Source: Allium sativum
Lineage: Eukaryota; Streptophyta; Magnoliopsida; Asparagales; Amaryllidaceae
Length of the DNA: 64,000 bases
Assembly: GCA_030737875.1 (NCBI GenBank)
Contig: CM060926.1
Location: 166,989,079 to 167,053,078 of the forward strand
Reading direction: 5' to 3'
The translations under genes were made by a program, and so were the position numbers. Of this stretch, positions 1-12,954 are shown in pieces. Position 1 is the first letter of the stretch. The number at the start of each line of letters is the position of its first letter. The notes below the pieces were generated by a model, which had not been told where the DNA came from, did not search any database, and saw only the letters and a list, made by a program, of their open reading frames with translations.

Positions 1-987
1 TTGATCCGAAGAAAATAAAAGCCAAACGGCCACCCATCTCGGGTATAAATTCAAACATCCAATCAATAATATTAAGGTTTACCTTTTTGTCGAGCAACTC
101 GATTCCAATTCCAAAGCTACCCAAGTAACTGCTCTTCGTCTGTCAATCTGTACTCTCAATCAGTGTAACCAAATCAACTTCATAGCCCTTTGCAATCTGT
201 ACTTAGCTCTACTTACAATACAGGTAGCAATCCAAGGTTAATTTTTTCCAGTTTCATTTCTTAATTGATTTTTAATCTCAATTCCTTATACTGGAATTTA
301 TCTCTCTGTTTCCAATTCATTCAATTTTCTTATTAACTCGTTTGTCGAATTTAACATAACCAACTATCATTTAATAAACTAGATCATACACAACACAAAC
401 AAATCATCCAATGTATAACCTAGTTTAAGTTAAGTTCTGATTCACTTAATTCTATATCAAATTTCATATTCACCAATTTTATAATTTAAATTTCCTTCTG
501 GTTTTATTAAACCATTCAAATTTATTACACCCGGGTCTCATTTTAACGAGCCCAACTCATTCATTGGTTCTAAATCCAATTTAAATCCATATTCATGAAT
601 TTTATTCCAAACATACAATCCAACAAATTTTCATTTGTTCTGTTTGGATACATTCACTTTTTGTTTTGCTCAACACAAGTCAAATTCTTGTTGGCTTGTC
701 TCAATTCCAACTCAAATGATTCATTTTAACTCATACAAGTTAAAATTAATTCCCATTTCATATTTGAAATGTTTCCAACTTCATACAAGTTTTGAATTAA
801 ATGATAATTTGAGAAAATAATAATTTTACCTTCTTATGAAATATTTGGGTCGAAACAATATAAAATAATTTTATATTCAAATTACAAATATGCGCTCTCG
901 TATATATACACTCAACTCGATCTAGGGTATTACTAGCCCAATCTCTATCGATTTACACTACAGAGCCAAGGTTATTCCTAAACCATT
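1..987 (-). mobile_element. Internal region of LARD-like element 1 (partial)
   Basis: This AT-rich stretch lies just downstream, on the minus strand, of an iMet primer site (988-999) and so should be the start of the internal domain of the element whose LTR is 1002-6477. No ORF with retroelement motifs is visible. Its right 130 bases resemble 9310-9432, the same place in element 2. Bases 15-35 (a CCAAACGGC-like motif) and the following tracts resemble 11580-11700 inside LTR2. It continues beyond the left edge. What is seen is the position and the similarity; that it is internal retroelement sequence is inferred. Confidence 0.6.
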
Positions 988-999
988 GCTCTGATACCA
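988..999 (-). other. Primer-binding site, tRNA-iMet type
   Basis: On the minus strand this reads TGGTATCAGAGC, the complement of the plant initiator-methionine tRNA 3' end. It follows two bases after the LTR end at 1002, as expected for minus-strand priming in Ty1/copia and many Ty3/gypsy elements. Confidence 0.85.
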
Positions 1000-3900
1000 A
1001 CTGTAGCGACCCGGAATTTCCGACGCTTGAACTCAGATACTAACACGTCCCGTATCCAAACTCAAATATCGAAAACCCAGAAAGCTAATAGAAAGAAGTT
1101 AGAGGGTGAGAAAAGAAAGAAAGAAATATTAGAATAGAAGAATAAGAAGATCAGAATCTCACAGCGGAATGGACAAAATATAATAATCAATTATACTTTA
1201 TAAAAGAACGGTATATTACAACATCAGAGTATACATTCAGATCAATACAACACAGCGGAAATAAACTAGTACCAGTATATATATGGAATACGTCTCGACT
1301 TCAACTCTTCTTCTGAAGCTCCGAGCGATACCTAACCTGATAATATACTCGGTCTGACCCGAGCACATTTGATTTAAAACAAAATTCACCCGGATCAGTC
1401 TGAAATACTTTCAGTGATAAATTCATACAGCAACCAACTTGTTTAACTTTGAAATCCTTTTGAAATAAAAGGATAATAGTAAGACCTGCCCACACATAAA
1501 CACGGACGGTTTTTACCTTACTATAACCCAAATAGTTTTGAAATCAATATCTTCTTCTGATATTATCATATTGTCTAAATACATGTAAATAGAATCTAGC
1601 AGAACGCTTGCATATCACGCTCCACATATATAGTATACAGTCAAAACCGCGGGCGCTTATTGGAGATTGGATTTTCCAACTATGACAAGGTATGGGACCA
1701 CCAGCCGATAGTGTATCTCTAGAGACGAATACACTGGGTTCAACAAGAACATCTTGCAACCCAGCCCACACATGACCGACCACTCATTTCTCTTGAGTGT
1801 ATCGAGTATATTGTCACCTTACGGCTTTTTGTCGCGCGACCACCGTAATCCCCGGGAGATACAGAAATGAAAGAAGTAACAAATATGAATATTCTCTAGA
1901 TGGTGACAATACACCCTAATGGGTGCGACCCACATAGCCATGCTGCCTGCCCGATTTTTGTCATTTCCCGGTTGATGAGGCTTGAGGCTATAATCGACTT
2001 TTGAAACATCTGGCCACCCTTCGCATCGTTCCTATATGTCATCCAGGTACAGGATGAACCGAAGGTACTCTCCTACTGCATCCAGTATAGGAATCACCCC
2101 GTGGATCAGCAACGAGAAGTCCTTACAACCCGTAGAATCCAATCACGACAGAATCACAGTATATCTCTAGGGATCAGCCAGAGATTGTAAGTAACTCTTC
2201 CGCTTTATGAAGATCTACGGTCTTCAATTGCTCCATCTCGATCATCGTCTTCGACGTAATCGTATTTATTGGTCGGAATGGTTTTCGAATATAAATTCGA
2301 TCCCGGTCTTTCCGTACCAATAACGTTGGGTCAGATTTTGATAGTCGGTTATTTAACTATCAAAATAAACAACCATAAAACAAACAAATCCATAGGTTTA
2401 TACTCAGCGTCACTTGACCGTTTAAAAACAATATCTCAGTTGAAATACCCAAAATACAATATATTGGTTTAGTATATAATTACACTCAAATCCTTTTTCT
2501 TATATACTTAGAAAATATCTTAAAATCATATCTAATTCAACTTTCAACTAATACTTCAATTATTGCTATGATGTTTCTTGTTATCTTATCGATTCAACAA
2601 TCATTACGACATCTTCTTTGGATTCGTTATTTGAATACCAAAGTTACCCGTTACCCTTTTAGAATAATACCATTAAAATCTCCTTCCATAACTTTGAAAG
2701 TATCGTTATAATCCCACCAATCCTTTCATACCATCAAGCCCCTTATTATTTCCTTTTATTTTTGGAATCTCTTCTAAATATATTTCCAAATCCTTCTAAT
2801 ATCGTTACATTAATATTTTTCCCAAAATATTTCATTCTAACACTTTCACCATTACAACTAACATCATCCTTTGATAGTCCTGAAGTTGTTCAAGTTGGGG
2901 TATTTTAATTACCTCTCAAACCTTGATAAACAACGTTCTTATCGTCAGATATATATATCAGTTGTAATACAAAAACTGACACTCATTCCCAATACGACAA
3001 ATCCCATTATAATTCCATCTTGATGGAATATCATCTCTTCTTTAAAAATGGCGATTCCATATCACATCCTTTTAACTTATCTCGATTCACTACTCTAATT
3101 CAAGTCGGGTTTTATAACTTCGTCTAACTTGGATTTCATATAATCTGATTTAATATGATTCAATAAGAATTGAAATAAAACTTCGGTTTCACATTATAGA
3201 TACTAAATCACTTTATTAACTATCAACACGACTTTAAACTTCACAAACATTCCAAGCTATATTTAACATTTCAAAATATCACATTGATTTTTAAATAAAT
3301 GACAAATAATTAAATCTCAACATTTATAAAAATAAAACTAGGCTACTTAACCATTAACTACTCTCTTTACATTAAAGAACTATTTTAAATAAACAATTTC
3401 ATACAACGTCGTTAATTGTTCAACTCTAAACACGATTAACCCATTAGTCAATCGTTAGTGATCTTTCCGTTCAAATTAATTGATAATTAATTAATAAAAA
3501 TAATTCTATTCCCTTTGATTTTATTCAATATAAATCCATTCTAATTGTTACGTTAATTTTGATCACTTAAATTAGCTAAATACGATTGTTTACAAATCAC
3601 TTAAGAAGCACGTGCTTCGCGCACGGTAGATTTGGTACAAAATGATGATTCGTGGTTAAAACAATCAATGTATTTATGTGGTTGGTTTTATTTCTCTTTA
3701 GAAACTTCATTTAAATAATATAATTAAAAATAAATTCTATAACTTCATTTCTAGCGATTCACCTAACGGTGAATCGATCTTTATAAAACGGTGTATATTT
3801 GGCCATTTGCTATCTATTTCCCAACCAATATTTTATATATTGGTTCAAACTCAACCACATTCAACAACCAACAGGGTTTACAATCAACGGTTTTAAAACA

Positions 3901-4772
3901 GTTCATAAAATACGAAATAACAGCATATTAAATATTTGAGGAACCGGTTTGATTCCTCCTACCTGTTCTTCCCTGCAACACAGATCATTATAATATTTCA
4001 TATCAGTACATAGAAATATTTTAAACGACGATAATATAATTAACGTCAACCATTAAAGCAAGCAAAGGCATCCAAGGCATCCAATCAACCAATTTAATTA
4101 TATGAATTTAACACATCCTAGTATTTCAGAAATGTGTGAGAATTAACTCACCTTATTTCGATCGGCGGTTCGTGCGTCGCCCTGTTTAATTTTTGAACCA
4201 GCATCTAGAATTAACCGGAAAATCTGACTGCTTCTGTTCCTTTCTGAGTTAACATAACGACGTAATGTTCTTTACCGCGCTTCCATCGCTTTCAGTTTCA
4301 CGGAATTCTAGTTTCAAATGATCGAGTTACGCTGGTACCAACATTTTTAAATTAAAACAATATTCCTAACTAAATTTAATAAATTTATTAATTAATTTAA
4401 TCTATATACTTACTAACACGTCAGCAGGCGTAACACAGTTCCCACTTTTCTTCGTTCGAATCCTGGATCCACTTCGTTCCCCAAGGTTATTCAAAACTGC
4501 CCATCTTCTTGGTTTCTTTTAATGTGAAACGAAATCCACGTGTCAACTTCCTTCCCTTCTTACGAAAAATACTTCTTCTTTGTATGGTAAACGTGCTTGT
4601 ATACTTTCGACCTGCCACCGCATTTACCTTCTCCATCACATGTAATAACACACCAATATTTCTCCTTTACCCCCTTCATTAACACGTCCATACCATGCAC
4701 TAAGAATTGGAATCCACGCCCGCCTCTGGTGGAAGAACATCCGCCTCCTCTTTTGATTTCAGACCAACGTGT

Positions 4773-4778
<6 letters not shown>

Positions 4779-4830
<52 letters not shown>
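4779..4830. repeat. (AT)n microsatellite
   Basis: An uninterrupted AT dinucleotide run of about 26 units inside LTR1. It produces spurious Ile-Tyr repeat reading frames in several frames. Confidence 0.97.
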
Positions 4831-4834
<4 letters not shown>

Positions 4835-5070
4835 TATTTACCTCCACTACTCCTGTACTCATCTTTCTTCACATCCTTTCCACACTTTACTTCATTTATC
4901 ATTCCCCTGTAGCAAATCCACGTCCCTCCCCTTATACACCCCTTCACAACTTTCAAAGCCAACCCTTCCACTTTGTTTATACATGCGGCTCTCCCCCATA
5001 CAAACCAAATGATCACTTCCTTAATCATTTAGGCAACCTGCTGCCTCATATTTACCATCACCATTTTCGG

Positions 5071-5106
5071 TTTTTTTTTTTTTTTTTTTTTATTAGAGAG
5101 AGAGAG
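5071..5106. repeat. Poly-T run of 21 followed by a GA-rich run
   Basis: The T run (5071-5091) is followed by TATTAGAGAGAGAGAGC. On the LTR strand (minus) it reads as a CT-rich then A-rich leader, about 50-100 bases downstream of the TATA-like box at 5157-5168. Confidence 0.95.
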
Positions 5107-5156
5107 CGCTTTCCTAACGGAGAAGAAGAAGTGAAGAGATTTGAACGGAGGGTGGG

Positions 5157-5168
5157 CTTTATATAAGG
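5157..5168 (-). promoter_or_regulatory. TATA-like box of LTR1
   Basis: On the minus strand this reads CCTTATATAAAG, in the LTR's own orientation. It is followed downstream by a CT-rich leader-like stretch. It is a candidate core promoter of the element; no transcript evidence is available here. Confidence 0.45.
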
Positions 5169-6477
5169 TTGAGGAACCGTGGTAGTCAAGTATTCGTGGA
5201 GAGCACGGTAAACAAAGTTTGGCTGGCAAGGAATGAACAGTGTAGAGAAGTTGTTTGGCGGCCAAGGCAAGTATAGGGTAGCTTGTGCTTGTAAATAGGA
5301 CTGCATGTTTTAGACTGTGCAATCGTTTCCACTGCTGAGTGATTTCACTTCATTATCGGTACAATGCATAGGGTACGCAGAAGTAGCTGTTGATTTTACA
5401 TTTCAAAATAGGCTTGAGTATCGGCATAGGGTGATATACCAGTGTGTGTACCCTTTATTGTCTGCCTACTCCATATGTCATGTATGCTAGTCTTGTCGGT
5501 GTCTATGGCCATGGAGCATCAGGTAGGTAAGTAGGCTGTGAAAATTTATACTGGCGTGGGGATTTCTTTTCATAGCATGTGCTAGTGACTCATTAGCCTC
5601 TGTATGCTAGGATTCAGGTTGATATTTGGATTTAGACTACTCAAAATATAGGTCTGCTCTTAAAGTCATGGTTGGCAAGAAATAGGTTAGTACAAAAGTA
5701 AGCATTCATGTGCGTGTGTCTTGTGTCATTCATAGGGCAATGTATTTGGGTAGACATGTGCTTTATTTATATGATGCCGACTAAACAGAATGTACAGTAA
5801 GGGTAGGGAGTAGATTTACGTTAGGTTAGGCGTATGTCTACAATATAAAGCTCCGTCCGCATACGACTCCTATTGACGAAAATAAAAATATCGTTGCGCT
5901 TAGCAGTGTGCCACGATCACAAAAATATAATAATATCGGTAGCTTGACTTATCCTGTGAAACACCAAAATATTGACACAGGGTGCAAAATACTCCAAATA
6001 AAAAGTTGCTTATTTAATTAATTAAAAATTTCAATAAAATTCTAAAAATTAAATTTACATTACATCCCAAAAGAACCTTGTCTAAATTCGAATCCAATAT
6101 ACAGTTATTTAAATAAATCGTTATGGCGTATAAACGATTCCACAACGACTATTTCGAAATTTGATCTGGACGTAAAATAAAATCTACAACACGAAAACTC
6201 GATTTTTCTCCTCCATTAGAAAAATATTGTCAACTAGATTCAGACGCTTCTTGTTTCGCTGAAATCCAACTAAAAATGGATTCGGTATGATCAACTGAAG
6301 TTGAAATTCAATTTTACGAACTACCGCGCTGTTTCGAATTCTTTTTATATTAAATATAAACGTTCATTCATCGTTAAATAAATGAATTCGATATTAAATT
6401 CTGTAAATAATTCAAATATAATATTTAAATAAATTTAAATATTCGAATCAAATAGCTGAAAAACCCGGGTCGTTACA

Positions 6478-9432
6478 ATATCGCAGCGATCACAATGGTT
6501 ACGCCTGATTCCCCCAGGAAACATCCGACCGCCCTAGGCTATCTGCAGCCCTGCGAATTACGTTAGCAGTCGTACGAAATGGCAACTTATCCTAAGTAAC
6601 TATGTTTGACCAGCTCTATCTCAATAACTATATTCGATCCACTTTAATTGAATAACTAACATTCCATTAAATCCTAATTCGATTTACTATGTTCAATTAA
6701 CTCTATCTGGTTAACTCTTTCTCTAATCGATTTATTCTAACTCTAATCGATTATTTCTAACTCTAGTCGACTTCTCCTATTCGAATAACTCCTACTGGAT
6801 AACGTTTATTCATTTATAAAGATTTACTTTTAGTAACGGTTCTTCACTTTATAAATGTTCTCTTTAATAACGTTACTTCACTTATACAAGGGTTGTGTAC
6901 CCCTTCTATTTAAAACTATCGGTGTTAAAAACCAATATGTCTTCTCTATATAAGTTCAGACTTATATATCCCATTTATCGAATGATAAATACTTAATTTA
7001 ATTTATAAACTGCTATTTACAAATTAATCCTTCGATTTATCTGTTAAAAACAGATTTCCATTTTCTATTCATCTTCTGAATATTCCTTTGATTAATTCTA
7101 TTTATTTAACAAATAAATATCTCATTTAACATTCTATTTATTTTCTATAAATAAATATTCCCATCTAATCTATTTGTAAATGTTTTACAAATATTCCCTT
7201 TTAAATTCTATTTGTAAATGTTTTTACAAATATTTCTCCTTTTATTTGTTTGCACATAACTTCCTTTGTATTTGTGTTACAAATATATTACTTTTTTAAC
7301 TCTTTTGGTTTTTCCTTCTTTCACACCCAATTCATATTTCATTCACATTGATTTTACTCAATTTATTCATTTTGATCCATTTAACTTACTTCAGTTAAAT
7401 TTAGTTTCAATCATTCAAATTCCCATTAACTAGTTGCTAATTAACCGTTTTGCCTATTTCACCCTTTTTATTTGAATATCACTTGTTCAAATATATGCAA
7501 ATTAATTATAACCAATCTAATTATATTTTCAACTCGAGTTATATAATCGATTTCGAATATAAATTCTCAATCTCTTTCACTTATCAAAAACCCAATTTCG
7601 ATTCAAATTTCCTTTAACTAACTGTTCTCCAATTTAGTTAATTCTATTTAACCATTTAAAATATGATTTTTGTCTTAAAAATCATTTCACTTACTTCACT
7701 GGAGTTCATATTTATTTTATATCTCCAGTCTAGATTTTCCTCATGGCCATTCGGATTTTATTTACTTTAAAAATCCTTTTACTTATATATATAAACCATT
7801 GTGGTTTTTAATGGTTTCTGGCGCTGCTTTTCAAAAAATTTGATTTTGACATAACTCAAAATCTATACGACGAAATCTAGATTTCTCTCTTTTATTAGAA
7901 AACTATTATTCAACCGGTCCCGACGATTCTTGTTTCACAGAATTCCGACTTAATTTGAGTCCTGTATACTCGATTGAAGTTCGAGTCGCCAATTTACGAA
8001 CTGCCGTGCTGCGACAAGCTCGTTTTAATTATATTTATAAATATAAACGTTTTAACTTTGTTTAAAATAAATTCAACTTCATTCTGATATATTTTTAATA
8101 TATATCAAATCCATTTTTCCATTTCAACATAATATTCCCGATCTATTTCACTTTTAATATTCAAATCCTATATATTTACAATATTCAAATTCCATTTGAA
8201 TTTCTTTATTCAAACTCTATATTTGAATTTCCTTCTATTCAATTTCTATTTGAATTTTTTCTATTCAAATTCTATTTGAATTTCTTATTTTCAATTCCTA
8301 TTTGAAATCCTTTATTCAAAAATCCATTTCAAATCCCTTATTCAAATTCCTATTTTAACTCCTTTGAATTCAAATTCTATTTCAAACTTTATATTTTCTT
8401 TGAATTCTAATATTCAACCTCCACTTTATATTCTCTTTGAAATACTATTTAACCAAATTCCATTTGAATTCTTATATTCAAATCTCTATTTGACTTCTCT
8501 TTATTCAAATCCATTTGAATTCCTTTTGAATTCAAATTCCTTTTCAATTTTTCTTATACAATTTCTATTTGAATTTTCTCTATTCAAACTCATTTGAATT
8601 CCTTTGAATTCAAATTCTATTTCACTTTTATTTGAATTATATATATATATATATATATTCAGATTCCTTTATTTTACTTCTATTTGAAAACTATATTCCA
8701 ATTCCTGTTTCAAAATTCCTTTTGAAGTTATATAAATATATACATATATTTATATCCATCTCAAATTCAAAACATTTGAATTTTCAAACAACTTGTTTCT
8801 TTCAAACAAATTTCCATCAAAACTTTTCTAAGACAGCAATTCATCACTTAGAAACTCGAAAATGAACACTGGTGATGTTGCGACCATCATCAGAATTATT
8901 TCCCAGCTACTGAATGAGTTTAGTGCTATATTTCTTTCAAAATCCATTCAAGTGATTTTTATTCAAAAATCCTTCCAAAATAAAGCTATATTATTTTAAT
9001 ATACTTTTTTTTTCCAACTTCCCAGGATTTTATATTCTGAATTCTGGTTGGAATTCAATTTCAATTTATCACATTTGTATATTTGATTTCATATACAAAT
9101 TCCATTGGTTATATATATATATAACTATTTCGGTTTTATAATCTAATTCGATTATAATCCTAACAATCCACTCAACTATTTAAAAACAATATCGTGTCCA
9201 ATCTTCTGTTCAAGTGTTTATAAACTCCTATCGACATCATGGCGTCCCACGATTCGACCAAAATTTATAATCCACTCAACAGACTAGTCAACACAATATA
9301 AAACAGTTTTTATATCAAATAACAAATACGCTCTCTCGTATATATATATATACACTCAACTCATTCTAGGATACTACCGATCCTATCTCTAATGAGCACA
9401 TTCCAACAAGCCTAGGTATTCGCTAAACCTAA
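6478..9432 (-). mobile_element. Non-coding body of LARD-like element 2
   Basis: This lies between the element 2 primer site (9433-9444) and the point where LTR1 abuts (6477/6478). No retroelement ORF is seen. It is mostly AT-rich low-complexity sequence. The part 7830-8050 resembles LTR1 6160-6370, which is close to the start of an LTR, so 6478 to about 8130 may be the beginning of element 2's own 3' LTR. In that case the true internal domain is only about 1.3 kb. No polypurine tract or clear TGTAAC start is seen near 8130, so this boundary is uncertain. LTR1 was probably inserted into this sequence. Confidence 0.5.
8150..8640. repeat. Degenerate ATTTGAAT/ATTCAAAT repeat field
   Basis: Dozens of copies of TTTGAATT and its complement AATTCAAA recur every 20-30 bases with CTATTT spacers. 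The period is irregular, so this is a degenerate, partly palindromic low-complexity array and not a clean satellite. The same words build the 38-base array in LTR2. Confidence 0.8.
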
Positions 9433-9444
9433 GCTCTGATACCA
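9433..9444 (-). other. Primer-binding site, tRNA-iMet type
   Basis: On the minus strand this reads TGGTATCAGAGC, two bases after the LTR2 end at 9447. It is the same primer class as element 1 and marks LTR2 as a 5' LTR. Confidence 0.85.
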
Positions 9445-11953
9445 ACTGTAACCTCCCGAAAATCCGGTAGAATTTGAGCTGACCAAAAACACAAGTCCAA
9501 CCCCAAATATCACGGAAATTCGAACCATTAATAGAAAGAAGTTAGAGGGTGAGGATAGATAAGATAGAAACTTAGAATAGAAGAAGAAGAAGGACACAAC
9601 ATCAGAGTAACACGAATCTCACAGCGGAACGAATAACATATAATATATATAACATAACTTGAAATATACATCTGTGCTTGAATATACATCAATATCAAAG
9701 TACATCACTTACAACATAGCGGAACAACACTATAACTAGATAACGCTGAAGCCTCCTGCTCCAAGCTCCTTTAGATAGATCTGTAAAATCCTGAAACTAC
9801 TTGACTGCCCGTACAAATTTAGGCACCCAAGAGTTTAGAGAAAACAACAAAGTAAACTCCGGGTCAGTCATGGGACTGGTATGAGTAAACAGTTTAAAAC
9901 AGTTTCAGAAAACTAAATGATATCTCATAAGACCACGCCGTATAACACGGAACGGGTTTTTCCCTTATGAAAATCCAAACACTTGACTTATCTTTATATC
10001 AAAACTCTTTTGATATTATAATAATGTCTAATTCAAGTAAATAACAATCTAGTGGAACGTTTGCATCTCACGTTCCACATATATATACAATCAAACCGCA
10101 AGCACGTATTGGGTAATGGATTTCCAACTATGACAAGGTATGGGACCACCTTCCGCTGGTATATCTCTAGAGGAGAATACACCGAGTTCAACAAGAACAT
10201 CTTGCAACTCAGCCACACATGACCGACCACTCATTTCGCTTGAGTGTATCGAATGTATATCACCAACGGTTGGGATCAGCAACCATTTCCCGAATGGGAC
10301 AGCATCGACAATAGATTTTTAGAAGTAAATGAAACTCTAGATCAGGTGATTATACACCCTAATAGGTGCGACCTACATAGCCATGCTGCTTGCCCGATTT
10401 CTGTCATTTACCGGTTGATGAGGCTAGAAGCTACGCTTTATCATCACACCAGTTTCACTTCGAATGTCACATCGTCAAATCCATCAAATCACCGATTTAC
10501 GTCTACAACAGTACATTACGTGTTAGCTAAAAGAAGTTTCCTTCTCCGCTTCCACTCTTGGTACGGTTGAAGAAATCAATGTACGTGACCTTTCTGGAAA
10601 TACTCTGTCAGACATTCATCCATACACATCACCCAGGAACAGGGTGAACCGAAGGCACTATTTCTATAAATAGAAAAAGTCCTTGCACTCTACTCCGTCT
10701 TCGATTATCCTTATATAATCTGATTCGCACGCAACTGCCAATACGGAGTGGTTCTTCGGATAATAATCCAACCGGTCTCTCCATATTGACAACGATGGTC
10801 AAAACTTCGATAGTCTGTGATTTAACTATCGAATAAAAACAAGTGTTTCGATAGTCGATGATTTAACTATCGAATAAAACAAGTGTTCATCCAAACATCC
10901 AACAATCACTGAACCTTTAATTAATATTCTATTAATTAATTCTCTTCTCTATTTCTTATCAATATTTGTTAACCAAATATTTTCAATAACCATATTGGCC
11001 TTATACGTTATTTGGAAAACATTTCCATATATCGCCTTCCTTTATTTTTTTAGCTTTAGAAATATTCATTATTCTATTTCCAAGCTTTGCACATATTTGG
11101 GTTAAAACAGATGTTGTGTAAAACATCGTTACGACAACCTAAATACAACATTTAACTAATTCTTATTCCACATTGATCTTCGAGCCTGAATCTTGCTACT
11201 TATCGGTATATCATGAAATCAACCAAGTAGGGGTATAATTACCTCTTAGACCTTGACTGAATAACATTTAACGTCAAAACAGACAAGACTACTTACTCGA
11301 ATAATCAATACCATACAACTGATTATTCACCTTTAAACACATACATTTTCTCTTTCTATTCCTACGAGATTTTATTCTTATACTTCCCTTTTTGATTATA
11401 CTATCCTATTTCTAAGTTCGTTTTCTTATCGACTTCTATATATATCGATACGTTGATTTCTAACTATCAAATTATCTTAAAAATATTCTATCTCCTTAAA
11501 TTCCCGGAAAAATTCGCCATAACCTCCTTTGTACCGGGAGCATCGGGAAATTTCAAATAGCTTTCCCGGTCCTTCTTATCTCAAAAAGAAAAAGAAAAAG
11601 CCAAGCGGCTTGCCGATACGGCGCATAAAATCTCATATGGAAATTAAATACGTACCTTTTTGTCGGGCATTCTATTTATTTCACTTCTATACTTTATTCC
11701 ACACCTGACTCCTGTATATTTATGCCTGTCCAATCTATTTTAACTATACCAATCGTTTTAACTCAATTTGTTAATTAAATCTGTTACTTAACTTTTCAGT
11801 CTATTTCACCTTCATATTTGAACATGACATGTTCAAATATATTTTTAACTTGCATATTACACATTCTAATTATACTAATACTCTCGTTCCCTTATCGACT
11901 TCTCTATTCAAATTCCAAATTCAATTCTATTTGAATTCTCTTTATTTAAACTT

Positions 11954-12295
11954 CATTTGAATTCTATTTTCAAATTCTATAGTTTAAAGTCCATTTGAAA
12001 TTCTATTTTCAAATTCTATAGTTAAAGTCCATTTGAAATTCTATTTTCAAATTCTATAGTTAAAGTCCATTTGAAATTCTATTTTCAAATTCTATAGTTA
12101 AAGTCCATTTGAAATTCTATTTTCAAATTCTATAGTTAAAGTCCATTTGAAATTCTATTTTCAAATTCTATAGTTAAAGTCCATTTGAAATTCTATTTTC
12201 AAATTCTATAGTTAAAGTCCATTTGAAATTCTATTTTCAAATTCTATAGTTAAAGTCCATTTGAAATTCTATTTTCAAATTCTATTTGAATTCTC
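11954..12295. repeat. Tandem array, 38-base unit, about nine copies
   Basis: Units start at 11954, 11992, 12030, 12068, 12106, 12144, 12182, 12220 and 12258. Each begins CATTTGAAATTCTATTTTC and ends with TAGTTAAAGTC. The middle copies look identical; the first is a variant and the last is cut short. This suggests recent expansion inside LTR2. Confidence 0.95.
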
Positions 12296-12913
12296 TGCAT
12301 TATTTATAAACAACGTTTATAACTTCAATTCAAATCCCACTTTTCCATTTATAAACAACGTTTATAAATTCAAATCCCATATTTTCATTTATAAACAAAG
12401 TTTATAAATTCGATTCAAAACCCATCTCCCATTTATAAACAACGTTTATTAATTCAATTACTTGTTTTATATACCTTCAAAACAAGTTAATATTTTCTAT
12501 AGTTTTATTTAAAATTCAAATTCTATTTATAAAAATAGAATTTCCTTTTTAAATATCAAATACCCTTTCCGGTATTTTTATAAATCAATATCCCCAGCCC
12601 CAGTGATATTTAAACAATCAAATCAGCCAATTTTCAAGCATTTGATTTTTAACACATCATATATGAATATATATGAAATCAAACAAACAACAACAGATAA
12701 TATATTTTTGAGGAATCCAGTTGGATTCCTCCAACCTGTTTCCCTGCATCCACAGACGTTAGCACATAAATAATACCCATCCCGCTTCTAGGCAGGATAT
12801 CGCGGTATAGAAGGTCATCCACTAATCATAGCGTGGGGCGTATAGGGTAATCATCCGCTATGGTACCGCGGGCATCCGCTAATGAAACTGCGGGAATCCA
12901 ACCAATCATCAAC

Positions 12914-12916
<3 letters not shown>

Positions 12917-12950
<34 letters not shown>
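12917..12950. repeat. (AT)n microsatellite
   Basis: An uninterrupted AT dinucleotide run of 17 units in LTR2. Confidence 0.95.

Positions 12951-12954
<4 letters not shown>

Larger units (their letters stand above)
1002..6477 (-). repeat. Long terminal repeat (LTR1, about 5.5 kb) of LARD-like element 1
   Basis: On the minus strand it starts TGTAACGACCCGGG at 6477 and ends CCGGGTCGCTACA at 1002, which gives imperfect inverted ends of TG...CA type. A primer site lies two bases beyond the end, so this is a 5' LTR. It aligns in patches with LTR2 (for example 2870-2960 with 11200-11280, and 3900-3960 with 12690-12750). No protein-coding gene is seen. The length is far above the usual 0.3-3 kb and fits large retrotransposon derivatives. 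A TATA-like box (5157-5168), an AT dinucleotide run and a poly-T tract lie inside it. No target duplication can be tested because the other end is outside the window. Confidence 0.75.

Noticed and set aside
4597..5166. ORFs of 80-189 codons with Ile-Tyr repeats on both strands
   Set aside because: They are translations of the AT dinucleotide run at 4779-4830 and its surroundings inside an LTR. No domain is present, and overlapping frames on both strands are equally open.
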